From a virus, in the IMG/VR virus record IMGVR_UViG_3300028569_000022, positions 1 to 64,000 of that record: 64,000 nucleotides of DNA, one strand, 5' to 3'. The notes beneath the pieces were generated by a model. The model was not told where the DNA came from. It ran no database searches and was given only the letters and a program-made list of their open reading frames with translations. The position numbers were made by a program, and so were the translations under genes. Shown piece by piece: positions 9,779 through 18,668 of the stretch (within the stretch, counting starts at the first letter, position 1; each line of letters starts with the position of its first letter).

Positions 9779-9840
9779 GATCGTAGTTTAAATTACATCC
9801 TCGATCTATTTTCTCATATTATTTATATAATTTTTACTAA

Positions 9841-11730
9841 ATGAACTCTTTTAACGAAAACACACAATTAACCACTTCAAAACTTAAAACCGTAATTGTT
9901 GGTCATGTTGATCATGGCAAGTCAACTCTTATAGGACGTCTCTTTCACGATACTGATTCATTACCAGAAGGTAAGATAGAACAAATACGTAATGCGAGTA
10001 CTGCTGAAGGAATGGAATTTGAATTTGCATTCTTGTTGGATGCTCTTCTCGAAGAGCAAGAACAAAACATTACAATAGACACAACTCAATTGCCATTCCG
10101 AACAAAACTCAGAGAGTATGTAATTATTGATGCTCCTGGCCATAAAGAATTTTTGAAAAACATGATTACTGGTGCAGCTAATGCTGATGCTGCTATTTTA
10201 CTCATTGATGCACACGAAGGCATTCAAGAGCAATCTAAGCGTCATGCTTATTTGCTTTCATTACTAGGAGTCGAACAAGTTATTGTTGCAATAAATAAAA
10301 TGGACCTTGTTGGATTTAAACAAGAGATATTTGATAGAGTTTGTGCGGAATATTCGGAATTTTTAAAGAGTCTCAACATAATTCCTAGGCAATTTATACC
10401 AATCTCAGCCAAACACGGTCATAACATCACCGCCCCGAGCAGTGAGATGCAGTGGTTCACAGGACCAGCTATTCTTGACGCTTTAGATCAACTTGATACG
10501 CCAAAAACTCTGGAAGGACTGCCTCTGCGTTTTGTTTTACAGGACATTTACCGTTTTGATGAGCGCCGAATTCTTGCTGGTCATATTGAATCAGGTAGAC
10601 TAACTGTCGGCGAGGAATTAGTCTTTTGTCCAAACAGTAAAAGCAGTCGCATAAAAACCATAGAAAGTTGGGGGTCTGATATTCCTAAAACTTCTGCTTT
10701 TGCTGGAGAGTCTGTTGCTATTACTCTTGAAGAACAAATCTTCGTTGAACGGGGACAGATTGCCAGTAGTATAAACGGTTGTCCTATCGAGGGCAGAGAA
10801 ATACAAGCAAGTCTCTTTTGGTTATGTGATGAACCATTAGCGCTTGATAAACCATTTAATCTTAAAATAGGCACACAATCGGTAGAAGGTCGCGTAAAAG
10901 AATTTCAACGAATTTTAAATTCTTCCACATTAGAGCCAATCACCAAATCCCGAACCAGCCTTTTAAAAAACGAGGTAGCTGATGTTCTTATCCGCTTACG
11001 TAAGCCTATTGCGTTTGATAGCAACTCCTACATTAACAGCACAGGCAGATTTGTTATTATTGTAGGTAAACGAATTGGGGGAGGAGGAATTGTTCGAGAA
11101 GCGAACTATAAACATTCAGAAGTAATCAACAAAGATATCACATGGACATTGAGTAATGTATCCAGAGAATCTCGAGCTAAATTATTTGGTCACCGCGGAG
11201 CTGTTATCTGGCTTACGGGATTATCTGGTTCTGGCAAGTCTACTTTAGCTACAGCACTTGAAAATCAACTCTGTGGGCGAGGGATAGCATCATTTGTTTT
11301 AGATGGAGATAATCTTCGTCACGGCCTTTGCTCTAATTTATCATTTACTCATGAAGACAGAACAGAAAACATTAGAAGAGCAGGTGAGACAGCAAAAATA
11401 ATGGCTGAAGCTGGATTGGTTGTTATTTGTTCTCTCATTTCACCTTACCGAGCAGACAGAGATATCGTTAGGAGAATTTGCCAACACAACAGTATACCAT
11501 TTGCTGAAGTTTTCATTAATGCTTCGCTTCAAACATGTGAATCTCGTGATCCACGAGGATTGTACAAAAAGGCTCGTTCAGGAGAGATATCTAACTTTAC
11601 TGGCGTCAGCTCGCCTTATGAACCACCAGAAAGTCCGGAACTTGAAATTGTCACTGATGTGTGTACAAAAGAAGATTCTTTGATTAAGCTCGTCGATTTT
11701 GCTGGTGAGTTTGTGTCTCATTCTTTTTGA
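9841..11730 (+). CDS. cysNC: Bifunctional sulfate adenylyltransferase GTPase / APS kinase (CysN-CysC fusion)
   Basis: 629 residues, the normal length of CysNC/NodQ fusions. Residues 1 to about 440 are an EF-Tu-like GTPase: G1 GHVDHGKST (21-29), G3 DAPGH (97-101), G4 NKMD (152-155), and ISAKHG. The rest is APS kinase, with P-loop GLSGSGKST (460-468), then [25 protein letters not shown] and [10 protein letters not shown]. Together with CysD it converts sulfate to APS and then to PAPS in the cytoplasm. All nucleotide-binding motifs look intact, so both activities are plausible. It lies 62 bases after cysD and both are forward. No PAPS reductase or sulfotransferase was found in the window, so the use of the PAPS is open. 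Confidence 0.95.
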   Translation: MNSFNENTQLTTSKLKTVIVGHVDHGKSTLIGRLFHDTDSLPEGKIEQIRNASTAEGMEFEFAFLLDALLEEQEQNITIDTTQLPFRTKLREYVIIDAPGHKEFLKNMITGAANADAAILLIDAHEGIQEQSKRHAYLLSLLGVEQVIVAINKMDLVGFKQEIFDRVCAEYSEFLKSLNIIPRQFIPISAKHGHNITAPSSEMQWFTGPAILDALDQLDTPKTLEGLPLRFVLQDIYRFDERRILAGHIESGRLTVGEELVFCPNSKSSRIKTIESWGSDIPKTSAFAGESVAITLEEQIFVERGQIASSINGCPIEGREIQASLFWLCDEPLALDKPFNLKIGTQSVEGRVKEFQRILNSSTLEPITKSRTSLLKNEVADVLIRLRKPIAFDSNSYINSTGRFVIIVGKRIGGGGIVREANYKHSEVINKDITWTLSNVSRESRAKLFGHRGAVIWLTGLSGSGKSTLATALENQLCGRGIASFVLDGDNLRHGLCSNLSFTHEDRTENIRRAGETAKIMAEAGLVVICSLISPYRADRDIVRRICQHNSIPFAEVFINASLQTCESRDPRGLYKKARSGEISNFTGVSSPYEPPESPELEIVTDVCTKEDSLIKLVDFAGEFVSHSF

Positions 11731-11755
11731 AATTAACGTCTAAAAGAAAATGTGA

Positions 11756-11780
11756 GCATCACGAGTTTGATGCGATTTTT
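11756..11780 (+). terminator. Possible weak Rho-independent terminator after cysNC
   Basis: The stem gcatca/tgatgc has a 6-nt loop and is followed by gattttt. The stem is short and only moderately GC-rich. Confidence 0.35.
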
Positions 11781-11803
11781 AATAAGTAATTTGACACGAA
11801 ATT

Positions 11804-12097
11804 ATGAAAAATAGAATCAACATTGAACCTGTAGAAGGTGGATTTAGGGGATTTTTATATGATGGTGAAATTTTGGAGTACGAAACTCCAACATATAGTG
11901 ATCCTGCTCTCGCGTCTAAAGAGTTGTTAAAACATATAAACAGATCTCAGTCAGACTCTAGTCTGCAGAATCAAGTTGAACAATCTCGATTAACCGCTTC
12001 AGTTAACCGTCCAACCCCAGTTTCTCCTCCAGCAATAGTAACCGCCCCTCCTGCAGCAAACACTGCTCCAAGAAAAAGATCTTGTTGTGGCGGCTAA
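11804..12097 (+). CDS. Small protein of unknown function with Cys-Cys-Gly-Gly C-terminus
   Basis: 97 residues. The N-terminal half looks like a small folded domain (INIEPVEGGFRGFLYDGEIL, then ETPTYSDPALASKELLKHI). The second half is a Pro/Ala-rich linker ending in a basic RKRSCCGG tail. I do not recognise the family. Its stop codon overlaps the stop of the convergent clamp-loader gene by four bases, within a 14-bp palindrome at 12096-12109. It follows the sulfate-activation genes by 74 bases. The terminal Cys pair could bind metal or be modified, but nothing else supports that. Confidence 0.6.
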   Translation: MKNRINIEPVEGGFRGFLYDGEILEYETPTYSDPALASKELLKHINRSQSDSSLQNQVEQSRLTASVNRPTPVSPPAIVTAPPAANTAPRKRSCCGG

Positions 12098-13032
12098 TTG
12101 TTAACAATTTTATAAACATTTGCTAATACAGCAAAACAGTTTATTTCTTTGTCAACGACAAAACAATCCATCTCCATTCCTTTCGCAACACATAAGAGAA
12201 CTTCCGTCTTAATTTGCTCTGATAAATTACTATTAAATACAAATTCGAAAAAGTGCTTGAGTAGATTTCTGTAATCAGATGAAAAATGTCTTTCGTTCTC
12301 GATGACATATCTGCGAAGTTCGCAAATATCGCCTTTGCTTTGAATTCGTTCTAAAATTTGAGAAACGACAGATCCACATCCGCTATCAACTCTGATGTTC
12401 AAAGAACCTGAAACAGTAAATTTTTGAACATCATTTATAATTCTGCGAACGTCAGGAAGATTTTTCCTAATGTGCTCTAACAATAAAGGCTTTTGCGAAC
12501 TATCAATCGAAATGTTTTCTTTTTGCAGAATCTCTTTAACTCTTTGGACCACGCCTTCAATAGGAGGTGTTAGATTAAAGATTTGAGTGCGGCTTTGCAG
12601 AGCTGGTATAATCTTAAAAAGATAATTGCAAGTTATAATAAATCGAGTATTAGAAGCAAATTCTTCAATAATATTACGCAGAGCTTTTTGGGCATCGAGA
12701 GAAATCTGATCTCCTTCATCCAACAAAACAACTTTGAGTTTACCATCAAGAGATTTAGTTCTAGCAAAACCGGAAATCTTACCTCTAATAGTATCAATGC
12801 CGTTTTCGTCAGATGCGTTAATGTAAAGATATTGGCAATCAAGAATGTCATTTACTATAATTTTTGCTAAACTTGTTTTACCAGAACCTTGTACTCCTGC
12901 AAAAAGCAAGTGTGGTATTTCTTGTTTTTCTTGCAGAGACTCAAAAAATGCTCGGTCGTCTTTAGATAGTACAATATCCTCTAGATGGGTCGGTCTATAT
13001 TTCTCAACGAGTAGATTGCTAAAGTCGCTCAT
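12094..13032 (-). CDS. gp44: Sliding-clamp loader ATPase subunit, gp44 / RFC-small type
   Basis: 312 residues from the ATG at 13032 (T4 gp44 has 319). This AAA+ ATPase opens the DNA polymerase sliding clamp and loads it at primer-template junctions. Visible motifs, numbered from that ATG, are the EKYRP box near residue 11, Walker A GVQGSGKT (46-53), Walker B with DEGD (105-108) in place of DExD/DEAD, sensor 1 IITCNY, and SRT (147-149) where RFC proteins have SRC. A TTG one codon upstream is also in frame, but the ATG overlaps the upstream stop as TGATG, indicating translational coupling to the dUTPase-like gene. No gp62-like partner is visible in the window. Confidence 0.9.
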   Translation of the reverse strand: MSDFSNLLVEKYRPTHLEDIVLSKDDRAFFESLQEKQEIPHLLFAGVQGSGKTSLAKIIVNDILDCQYLYINASDENGIDTIRGKISGFARTKSLDGKLKVVLLDEGDQISLDAQKALRNIIEEFASNTRFIITCNYLFKIIPALQSRTQIFNLTPPIEGVVQRVKEILQKENISIDSSQKPLLLEHIRKNLPDVRRIINDVQKFTVSGSLNIRVDSGCGSVVSQILERIQSKGDICELRRYVIENERHFSSDYRNLLKHFFEFVFNSNLSEQIKTEVLLCVAKGMEMDCFVVDKEINCFAVLANVYKIVNN

Positions 13033-13523
13033 CAATTATATTTTTTATCATGTTCTGATTTCAACCCATATGAACCATCATATTCTTTTAACATTTCAGC
13101 ATCAAAGCTCAAGTATTGACCAATTCGAGTTCCTTTTTTAATCTTAGCTGGTCCAATAGTTACATGAAGTACCCCAGCCATTACACCAGAATAACCACTA
13201 TCATAAAGGCCACTAGTAAGAAATAATCCATTCCTGTTGAGAGTGCTTCTAGTAATTACCCAGCCAGCTTCGTTGGAGCCAACAGTAATTTTATTCTCCA
13301 TGATTACTTCGTATTGTCCTGGTTCCAAGTGAAACATTTCTTTTTCGTCAGGCATTATTTCGTAGGAACCTCTGTGTTTCTTTGCATTTCCAGCAATTTC
13401 AAATACTTCAGGAAGGATTTTAAAAACTTTGCCTAGACGGAGATCTACAGCATTTGGTTGAATGTCTTCTGGCTCGATTCCGGTCAGATCGCTTTTTGTA
13501 TTAGGTCCACAAATGTGTTTCAT
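13032..13523 (-). CDS. dUTPase / dCTP deaminase superfamily protein, probably dUTP diphosphatase
   Basis: 163 residues. Superfamily motifs are IQPNAVDLRLG near residue 22, RSTLNRNGL and GLYDSGYSG. The Asp of the last motif matches the catalytic Asp of trimeric dUTPases. The glutamate that deaminases carry a few residues later seems replaced (GVMAGVLHV), so hydrolysis of dUTP fits better than deamination of dCTP; this is my inference from eye alignment. The gene is second in a minus-strand operon, 1 nt after a small gene and overlapping the clamp-loader start. It would keep uracil out of phage DNA and supply dUMP. Confidence 0.7.
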   Translation of the reverse strand: MKHICGPNTKSDLTGIEPEDIQPNAVDLRLGKVFKILPEVFEIAGNAKKHRGSYEIMPDEKEMFHLEPGQYEVIMENKITVGSNEAGWVITRSTLNRNGLFLTSGLYDSGYSGVMAGVLHVTIGPAKIKKGTRIGQYLSFDAEMLKEYDGSYGLKSEHDKKYN

Positions 13524-13524
13524 G

Positions 13525-13707
13525 TTACTTTCTCCCCTCTGTGATCAATTGTCTCCCAACATATGTGTTGCCATCTTGATTTATTTGTTCTCTGACTGGT
13601 TCTTGTCCAGCTTTAATAGCGTGAGTCTGGAGCCAACAAATCAGCTCAGCCTGTTTTTCTGAAGGTACGATGAATGTGCCTTGAATTGTATTGATTACGA
13701 TTGACAT
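13525..13707 (-). CDS. Small hypothetical protein at head of dUTPase / clamp-loader operon
   Basis: 60 residues from the ATG at 13707; an in-frame GTG lies three codons upstream. The sequence (MSIVINTIQGTFIVPSEKQ, then LICWLQTHAIKAG) resembles a short beta strand followed by an amphipathic helix. It has no recognised family. Its stop lies 1 nt before the dUTPase-like start, so the two are almost certainly co-transcribed. It stands divergently from the terminase gene at 13745. Confidence 0.6.
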   Translation of the reverse strand: MSIVINTIQGTFIVPSEKQAELICWLQTHAIKAGQEPVREQINQDGNTYVGRQLITEGRK

Positions 13708-13744
13708 AATTAGCACTTTAGTATGTTTATAAAATTAATCAAGC

Positions 13745-14248
13745 TTGATAATTAGAAGAGTGGATGATCCAAACATAACTTCTTTATTAGATGAACTTTC
13801 TTCATTTGACTTCTCTGCGACGACAAATGATATACAAAAACCCAAGGAAGATGAGTCTCCAATAACAGACGAAAATGCTAATCAATATTTTCTAGACAAG
13901 ACTAAAGCAATAATTGATGCTGGAGTGGGAGCTATACAGAATATGACTCCTTATGTTATTCAAGGTCAAGATGCAAGAGAAATCGATGCTTTATCAAAAC
14001 TAATGGCTGCTACGTCACAAGCATTAGATACTTTGAACAAAGGCGCTCTAGTAGACAAAAAAGCTGACAGAGACGAGCAAATGGAATACATCAAGCTACA
14101 GGGAAAAAAAGAGCTAATGCAGTTAAAACAACAAGAACAAGTAAACAAAGCACAAAATAATTTAAATATACTTGTAGCTTCTCCAGAAGAAATTATGAAA
14201 AAACTATTTCCAAATACAGCCAACATTTTAAACATCGAGAATAAATAG
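13745..14248 (+). CDS. gp16: Terminase small subunit, gp16-like
   Basis: 167 residues (T4 gp16 has 164). The frame opens with TTG at 13745; a GTG five codons later is an alternative and no ATG lies near the start. The layout matches gp16: an acidic N-terminus, a helical centre (FLDKTKAIIDAGVGAIQNM, then DAREIDALSKLMAATSQALD), a charged coiled-coil segment, and a C-terminal LVASPEEIMKKLF resembling the VFMGSPTELMDEI of T4. Small terminases bind phage DNA and regulate the large-subunit nuclease/ATPase during packaging. The large terminase is not in this window. The match is by eye and the family diverges fast. Confidence 0.55.
   Translation: MIIRRVDDPNITSLLDELSSFDFSATTNDIQKPKEDESPITDENANQYFLDKTKAIIDAGVGAIQNMTPYVIQGQDAREIDALSKLMAATSQALDTLNKGALVDKKADRDEQMEYIKLQGKKELMQLKQQEQVNKAQNNLNILVASPEEIMKKLFPNTANILNIENK
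14240..14247 (+). promoter_or_regulatory. T4-type late promoter, AATAAATA
   Basis: One mismatch to TATAAATA; it ends 6 nt before the ATG at 14254. It overlaps the 3' end of the terminase gene. Confidence 0.5.
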
Positions 14249-14253
14249 ATATT

Positions 14254-16296
14254 ATGCCGTCATGTCAATATACCACTTTAATTCCTAGTAGTCAATGCAT
14301 AGGAGACTCTCTTCGTACAATAAATTCTAATTTTACCATATTGAATGATGAACTCTGCAAAATCCCGAGAGCAGTGGGAGATGGAAAAGATACGTTCGTA
14401 ACTCATGAAATGGATTTATTAGGGTGTAACAATATAAAGCTTGAACTTGCTCCCAAACCAACATTATATAAAAAATTCGATTCAATTAGCAGTAATATAA
14501 CATTGAGTTCGTGTGCGTTATCTGACGGATTTAACACTGACATGTACGTTTTTCCGTACATAAGCAGTTTGAAGGACTCTAAGCCCATAGGAACTTTTGA
14601 TGCCATTTCAGAAAACGGTTCTCCTCAATTAACTTTATTTTGGACAGCATCATCAAATAATGCTGAAACCGTATTTGCAACAAATAGTTCAGTGTCTTTC
14701 GGTCAAAGAGGTTCTGTATCGCCTGATGGTCCGGTTCACTGTTTTTGTGAGGTTGGAAATATGCTTTATATAGGAGGAGAATTTAATAATATTGGAACAA
14801 CTACATCAAGAAAATTTGCAACGATTAATTCGAGCGGTGGAGATTTACACAACGAATTAGGAAATGTCGGAGTGAGTGCCGTCTCGTTGTTTGATGGTGT
14901 AAACGGAAACGCAGTTGATTTTGGAGAAATTGGATCGGTGAATTTCATAAAAAATACGAGCATTACGATAGATATTGACGCTAATGATATTCGTGACATA
15001 TTTATAATAGGAGGAAGCTTTAGGTCACCTACTGCTGGAAGAAGTTTAACTGTGTGGGACAATACTTCAAAAAAAACTTATCAGTTTTATGTCAATGGTT
15101 CTCTTCATGATTGTGCTGTAGTTGGATCTGATTTATACGTCGTTGGTAGATTTGATTTTGTTAACTTTGGGGTAGAAGCTGAATCATTCAAATCTGGTAA
15201 GAGATACTATAGTAAATCTATATTAAAAATATCTCTATTAAAGTTGTTAAACAACCAACAACACAATTGTATAGATTCTGCTTTCTGTGAAACCATACAA
15301 AGTTCTCTAACAAACGTTTGTGAGATTAATTGTATTGTGGAAACGTCTAATCAACTTTTTATCGGTGGTGATTTTTTTGCTGAAATAGACGGATTATTAA
15401 ATCAACAAAATTTGATGGCTCTGACTCTTACAGGAGAAATAGTACAATCAATTAAGTTGATTGTAAATAAACCTGTATTTACTTTAGCGTATGACGTGGA
15501 CGTTTCAGTGTTGTATGTTGGTGGAGAATTTACTAAAATTGTACAGCAATCGGTATTTAGTGATTCATTGAATCAGCCCGTAATGGAATCTGAAGGTGCT
15601 TATTTACATGCTGCTGCATTTGATGTACAAATTGAACAAGCTCCTGTTTTAATGGATTGGAAACCCCGATTTAATGGAGCGGTAAGAAAAATAGAAATAC
15701 AGAACGCGTTTATTAACAGTAACATATATGCTATAGGTGATTTTACACAAATAAACGACGAATATTCCGGTCATGCTGCAGCTGTAACGAAGGCATCTGA
15801 TCCACTTGTCGGTAACAATATTGGTGCTAAGGTTGATTGGGCTATTGAAACTCCTACAGCTCCAACACGAAATACTAACGCGCTTCTTAAAGGACTCAAT
15901 GGAGTGTATATTGGTGGAACCTTTACCAAAATCGGAGGAACAACGAGGTTTTATTTCTCCAAAGTAGCAGGAGCTGGAGAAACGGCTGGAAACGTAAAGG
16001 CTGATGTGGTTTGGGATTTTGGAGGAAAGGTGCTCACAGCAAATGAACCATACTCATTAATATTTAATGAAATAGACACTGTTCGATCTAAAACACTCTG
16101 TAAACGAAGTGATACCGTCAACGTTACCACTTTTGCTCCATTAAGAGAGCCGTTTCAGAATCAACGTGCTGGACACTTGTGTAGATTCTTTATAAGAAGG
16201 CCGTGTTATAGCGGTGCTAGTGGAAAGTTAGATCTGACTGATGACACTTACGCGAAGTCGGTAAAGATTGTAGGTTGGTCTCTATCATACGTGTAG
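14254..16296 (+). CDS. Tail-fibre or adhesin-like protein with seven propeller-type repeats
   Basis: 680 residues. Near the N-terminus it carries CIGDSLRTINSNF, a module shared with the fibre-like proteins at 16357 and 31374. Between about residues 171 and 575 there are seven variants of a (I/L)(Y/F)xxGxF repeat: LYIGGEF, IFIIGGSF, LYVVGRF, LFIGGDF, LYVGGEF, IYAIGDF and VYIGGTF. Seven regular repeats of this kind suggest a seven-bladed beta-propeller. The C-terminus is a separate short domain ending KSVKIVGWSLSYV. No catalytic residues are recognised. A host-contact role in the virion is inferred from the shared module, the late promoter and the neighbouring baseplate genes. Confidence 0.65.
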   Translation: MPSCQYTTLIPSSQCIGDSLRTINSNFTILNDELCKIPRAVGDGKDTFVTHEMDLLGCNNIKLELAPKPTLYKKFDSISSNITLSSCALSDGFNTDMYVFPYISSLKDSKPIGTFDAISENGSPQLTLFWTASSNNAETVFATNSSVSFGQRGSVSPDGPVHCFCEVGNMLYIGGEFNNIGTTTSRKFATINSSGGDLHNELGNVGVSAVSLFDGVNGNAVDFGEIGSVNFIKNTSITIDIDANDIRDIFIIGGSFRSPTAGRSLTVWDNTSKKTYQFYVNGSLHDCAVVGSDLYVVGRFDFVNFGVEAESFKSGKRYYSKSILKISLLKLLNNQQHNCIDSAFCETIQSSLTNVCEINCIVETSNQLFIGGDFFAEIDGLLNQQNLMALTLTGEIVQSIKLIVNKPVFTLAYDVDVSVLYVGGEFTKIVQQSVFSDSLNQPVMESEGAYLHAAAFDVQIEQAPVLMDWKPRFNGAVRKIEIQNAFINSNIYAIGDFTQINDEYSGHAAAVTKASDPLVGNNIGAKVDWAIETPTAPTRNTNALLKGLNGVYIGGTFTKIGGTTRFYFSKVAGAGETAGNVKADVVWDFGGKVLTANEPYSLIFNEIDTVRSKTLCKRSDTVNVTTFAPLREPFQNQRAGHLCRFFIRRPCYSGASGKLDLTDDTYAKSVKIVGWSLSYV

Positions 16297-16343
16297 AACT
16301 GGTTATATAAATTTTAAACTGGTATTGTTTATTGAGTTAAAAA

Positions 16344-16351
16344 GATAAATA
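16344..16351 (+). promoter_or_regulatory. T4-type late promoter, GATAAATA
   Basis: It ends 5 nt before the ATG at 16357, with no Shine-Dalgarno-like sequence between. Confidence 0.65.
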
Positions 16352-16356
16352 AGAAT

Positions 16357-18570
16357 ATGGCTCTACAAGGTATACCAATTTCCCAAGAACAGTGCATAGG
16401 AGACTCCTTAGACACAATCAATAATTCATTTGTTGCTTTGGACTCAAGAACACTTGAATTGTCTAGCAACTTATCGTTAAGCGCTGTATCACTTCACGAA
16501 AAAATAACTAGTTTATCTGCTGGGGATGATGCGTTTACCACCAATTTAAATCTCACCGCTTCGAATCTTTCGTCAAGCTTGACTCTTACTGCATTAAGCC
16601 TTTCCACAAGTTTAGCTCTATCCGCTTTAAATTTACAGACAGCAATATTGGAAATGTCTGGAACTTATACTGTTGCTACTCAGACCACATTCGAATTTAA
16701 TCCGTCTCACAATAACACAACAATTGTATTAACAGGAACGAATAATGTTAAAATAAGCAAGGCTGCTTCTGCAACGTTTAAGCCTAATCACAGAACAACA
16801 ATATTGCAATTAGGCACAGGAAGAGGATATTTTGAAGATCCAGCGTTTAAGGTTAGTTCATTCCAGACTTTAAGCACAGGCGGACAATATACTACTTGTG
16901 AAATCCGAAATATAAACGTAAATGAGGTTAATATGCCTTGGGTCGTAGTAGGACAATTATCTGCGTCTCTTCCTCCTCTTCCTGAACTTCCGGAAATATT
17001 TCAGTTTTCGTTGAAAGGATCTTATAACCAAAACTCAGGAGAGGGGATTGAAATTGCTGGTGTAGAAGATGACATATTTTATTTCAATTCGAGGCCGATG
17101 GATCACTCAAGCACAGAAGTTATGACATTGGTTGTCAATGGAAGGAAACGATTGACTGTAGCGTTTACTTCGGACAGACTAAGAACGTATTTTGGATACA
17201 AACCTAAAGGCACTGCTACTATTTCTACAGCATTGTTTTCGAGGGGAAATGTCTCATTAACTATTCTTAATGCGTCAGAAATAGTTCCTAAAACGCCGGT
17301 AGAAACTCAACCAGGGGTTGGTGAGCTATATGAATATTCTCTTACTGGAGATCGGGAGGACGCGTTAGCAGGAAAAGATATTTCTTTGTGTACGGTTGGA
17401 AACGGAGACGTGCTCTATTACAATTCAACAGTACCAGCTTTATCTAGCGATAGGTTAATTGCGGTCAATGTATTTGTTAATAACGTATGGAGATCAACTA
17501 TTATAGCAAAATCGAATAGACTAGGTTCGGCATTTGGATATAAATTAGACCAAACCGATGCTCCATTGACGTCGATGGTGCACGGAACATTTATTATAGA
17601 TAGTCCATATTCAGGTTCATACTCAAACGTAAATTTAACAGTTGCTAATTGGACTCCACCAACAACGACACCATTCGCTCTTTTTTCAAACAACTTAACT
17701 GGGCCAACCGAAGAAACTGACACTTTACTAAAAAGTGTTAGCTCCTATGGATTTCCAGATACAATATATTTTGAGAACAGGACGGGTAGCACAGCAGTTA
17801 CTTTATTGTCTACTATGTCTGTTGCAGTAAATGGGAATGATAGATTATCTGTCCAGTTTTCGCCGGATCGTGCAGGGTTGGGTTTTCAATATAAAATGCA
17901 GGGTTATAACGATGTATTAACAGGAAAATTTGGAGCCGGTAAAGTTCATCTAACATCTGGAACACATCCGTTAGCGCTTGCTGTTCCATACAATCCGTTC
18001 ACAAACAAATTAAGTGTTGGTGTCAACGATACGTCTAATGGGTTGATTTTTAGTGGTCCTGCAGGTGTTTTTACTGGGTATGTAGCTGGCTTTTGTTTTT
18101 ATAATAATAATCCTGCTCCTTCCACCGGCGGAGTGCCATCTACAGCAACACTATTTATGTCTGGTGATCCAATAAATTCTATAGGAAGTATACTGTTTAA
18201 TGATGGATTGTTGGGTAAAGATTTTGGAGTTAGCTTTACTGGCAATCCAGATGCTCCACAAATGTTCGGAAAGTTTGCTGCTGGAAATGTTGAGCTCTCT
18301 CTTATTCTTACTGGAAATCAAACAGATACTTCTGATAACGATATTGGTATGATGAATTACACTAATTCAGCAAGATTATTTTATAAAAAAAGACCTAACA
18401 CTACAGCACCGGTAGGTGTAACTTCACAATTATATGTAAATTCAAAGTATGTGGCTACAATAACCTACTACGAAGATTATGTTGGACAACAATTTGGGTT
18501 TAGTCCATATAACACATCCGTTCCACTCTACAACAAAACGTTTACAAGCGGTAAAATATTTCTACCGTAA
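16357..18570 (+). CDS. Tail-fibre-like protein with five repeated FGY modules
   Basis: 737 residues. The N-terminus has the shared CIGDSLDTINNSF module followed by a Leu/Ser heptad-like stretch (about 30-95) that could trimerise as a coiled coil. From about residue 210 five modules of 110-120 residues each contain a variant of 'V-x-F-T-x-D-R-x-G-x-x-F-G-Y' and end in 'F-x-x-G-x-V-x-L'. Examples are AFTSDRLRTYFGYKP, QFSPDRAGLGFQYKM and a final YEDYVGQQFGFSP. Single copies of the module occur in the proteins at 21020 and 35151. It is probably a repetitive beta-structured fibre or decoration protein; no enzyme motif is seen. Confidence 0.6.
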   Translation: MALQGIPISQEQCIGDSLDTINNSFVALDSRTLELSSNLSLSAVSLHEKITSLSAGDDAFTTNLNLTASNLSSSLTLTALSLSTSLALSALNLQTAILEMSGTYTVATQTTFEFNPSHNNTTIVLTGTNNVKISKAASATFKPNHRTTILQLGTGRGYFEDPAFKVSSFQTLSTGGQYTTCEIRNINVNEVNMPWVVVGQLSASLPPLPELPEIFQFSLKGSYNQNSGEGIEIAGVEDDIFYFNSRPMDHSSTEVMTLVVNGRKRLTVAFTSDRLRTYFGYKPKGTATISTALFSRGNVSLTILNASEIVPKTPVETQPGVGELYEYSLTGDREDALAGKDISLCTVGNGDVLYYNSTVPALSSDRLIAVNVFVNNVWRSTIIAKSNRLGSAFGYKLDQTDAPLTSMVHGTFIIDSPYSGSYSNVNLTVANWTPPTTTPFALFSNNLTGPTEETDTLLKSVSSYGFPDTIYFENRTGSTAVTLLSTMSVAVNGNDRLSVQFSPDRAGLGFQYKMQGYNDVLTGKFGAGKVHLTSGTHPLALAVPYNPFTNKLSVGVNDTSNGLIFSGPAGVFTGYVAGFCFYNNNPAPSTGGVPSTATLFMSGDPINSIGSILFNDGLLGKDFGVSFTGNPDAPQMFGKFAAGNVELSLILTGNQTDTSDNDIGMMNYTNSARLFYKKRPNTTAPVGVTSQLYVNSKYVATITYYEDYVGQQFGFSPYNTSVPLYNKTFTSGKIFLP

Positions 18571-18655
18571 AATATTCACGTCTGCTTGAAGTAATCGTGC
18601 ATAAGTTTACATAAACTTGCTGCGCAGAAAACGTTGGTGTTTTTGAAGTTAAACG

Positions 18656-18663
18656 GATAAATA
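18656..18663 (+). promoter_or_regulatory. T4-type late promoter, GATAAATA, before gp25
   Basis: It ends 5 nt before the GTG at 18669. The fixed spacing is the main reason for choosing this GTG as the start. Confidence 0.65.
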
Positions 18664-18668
18664 AAAGC

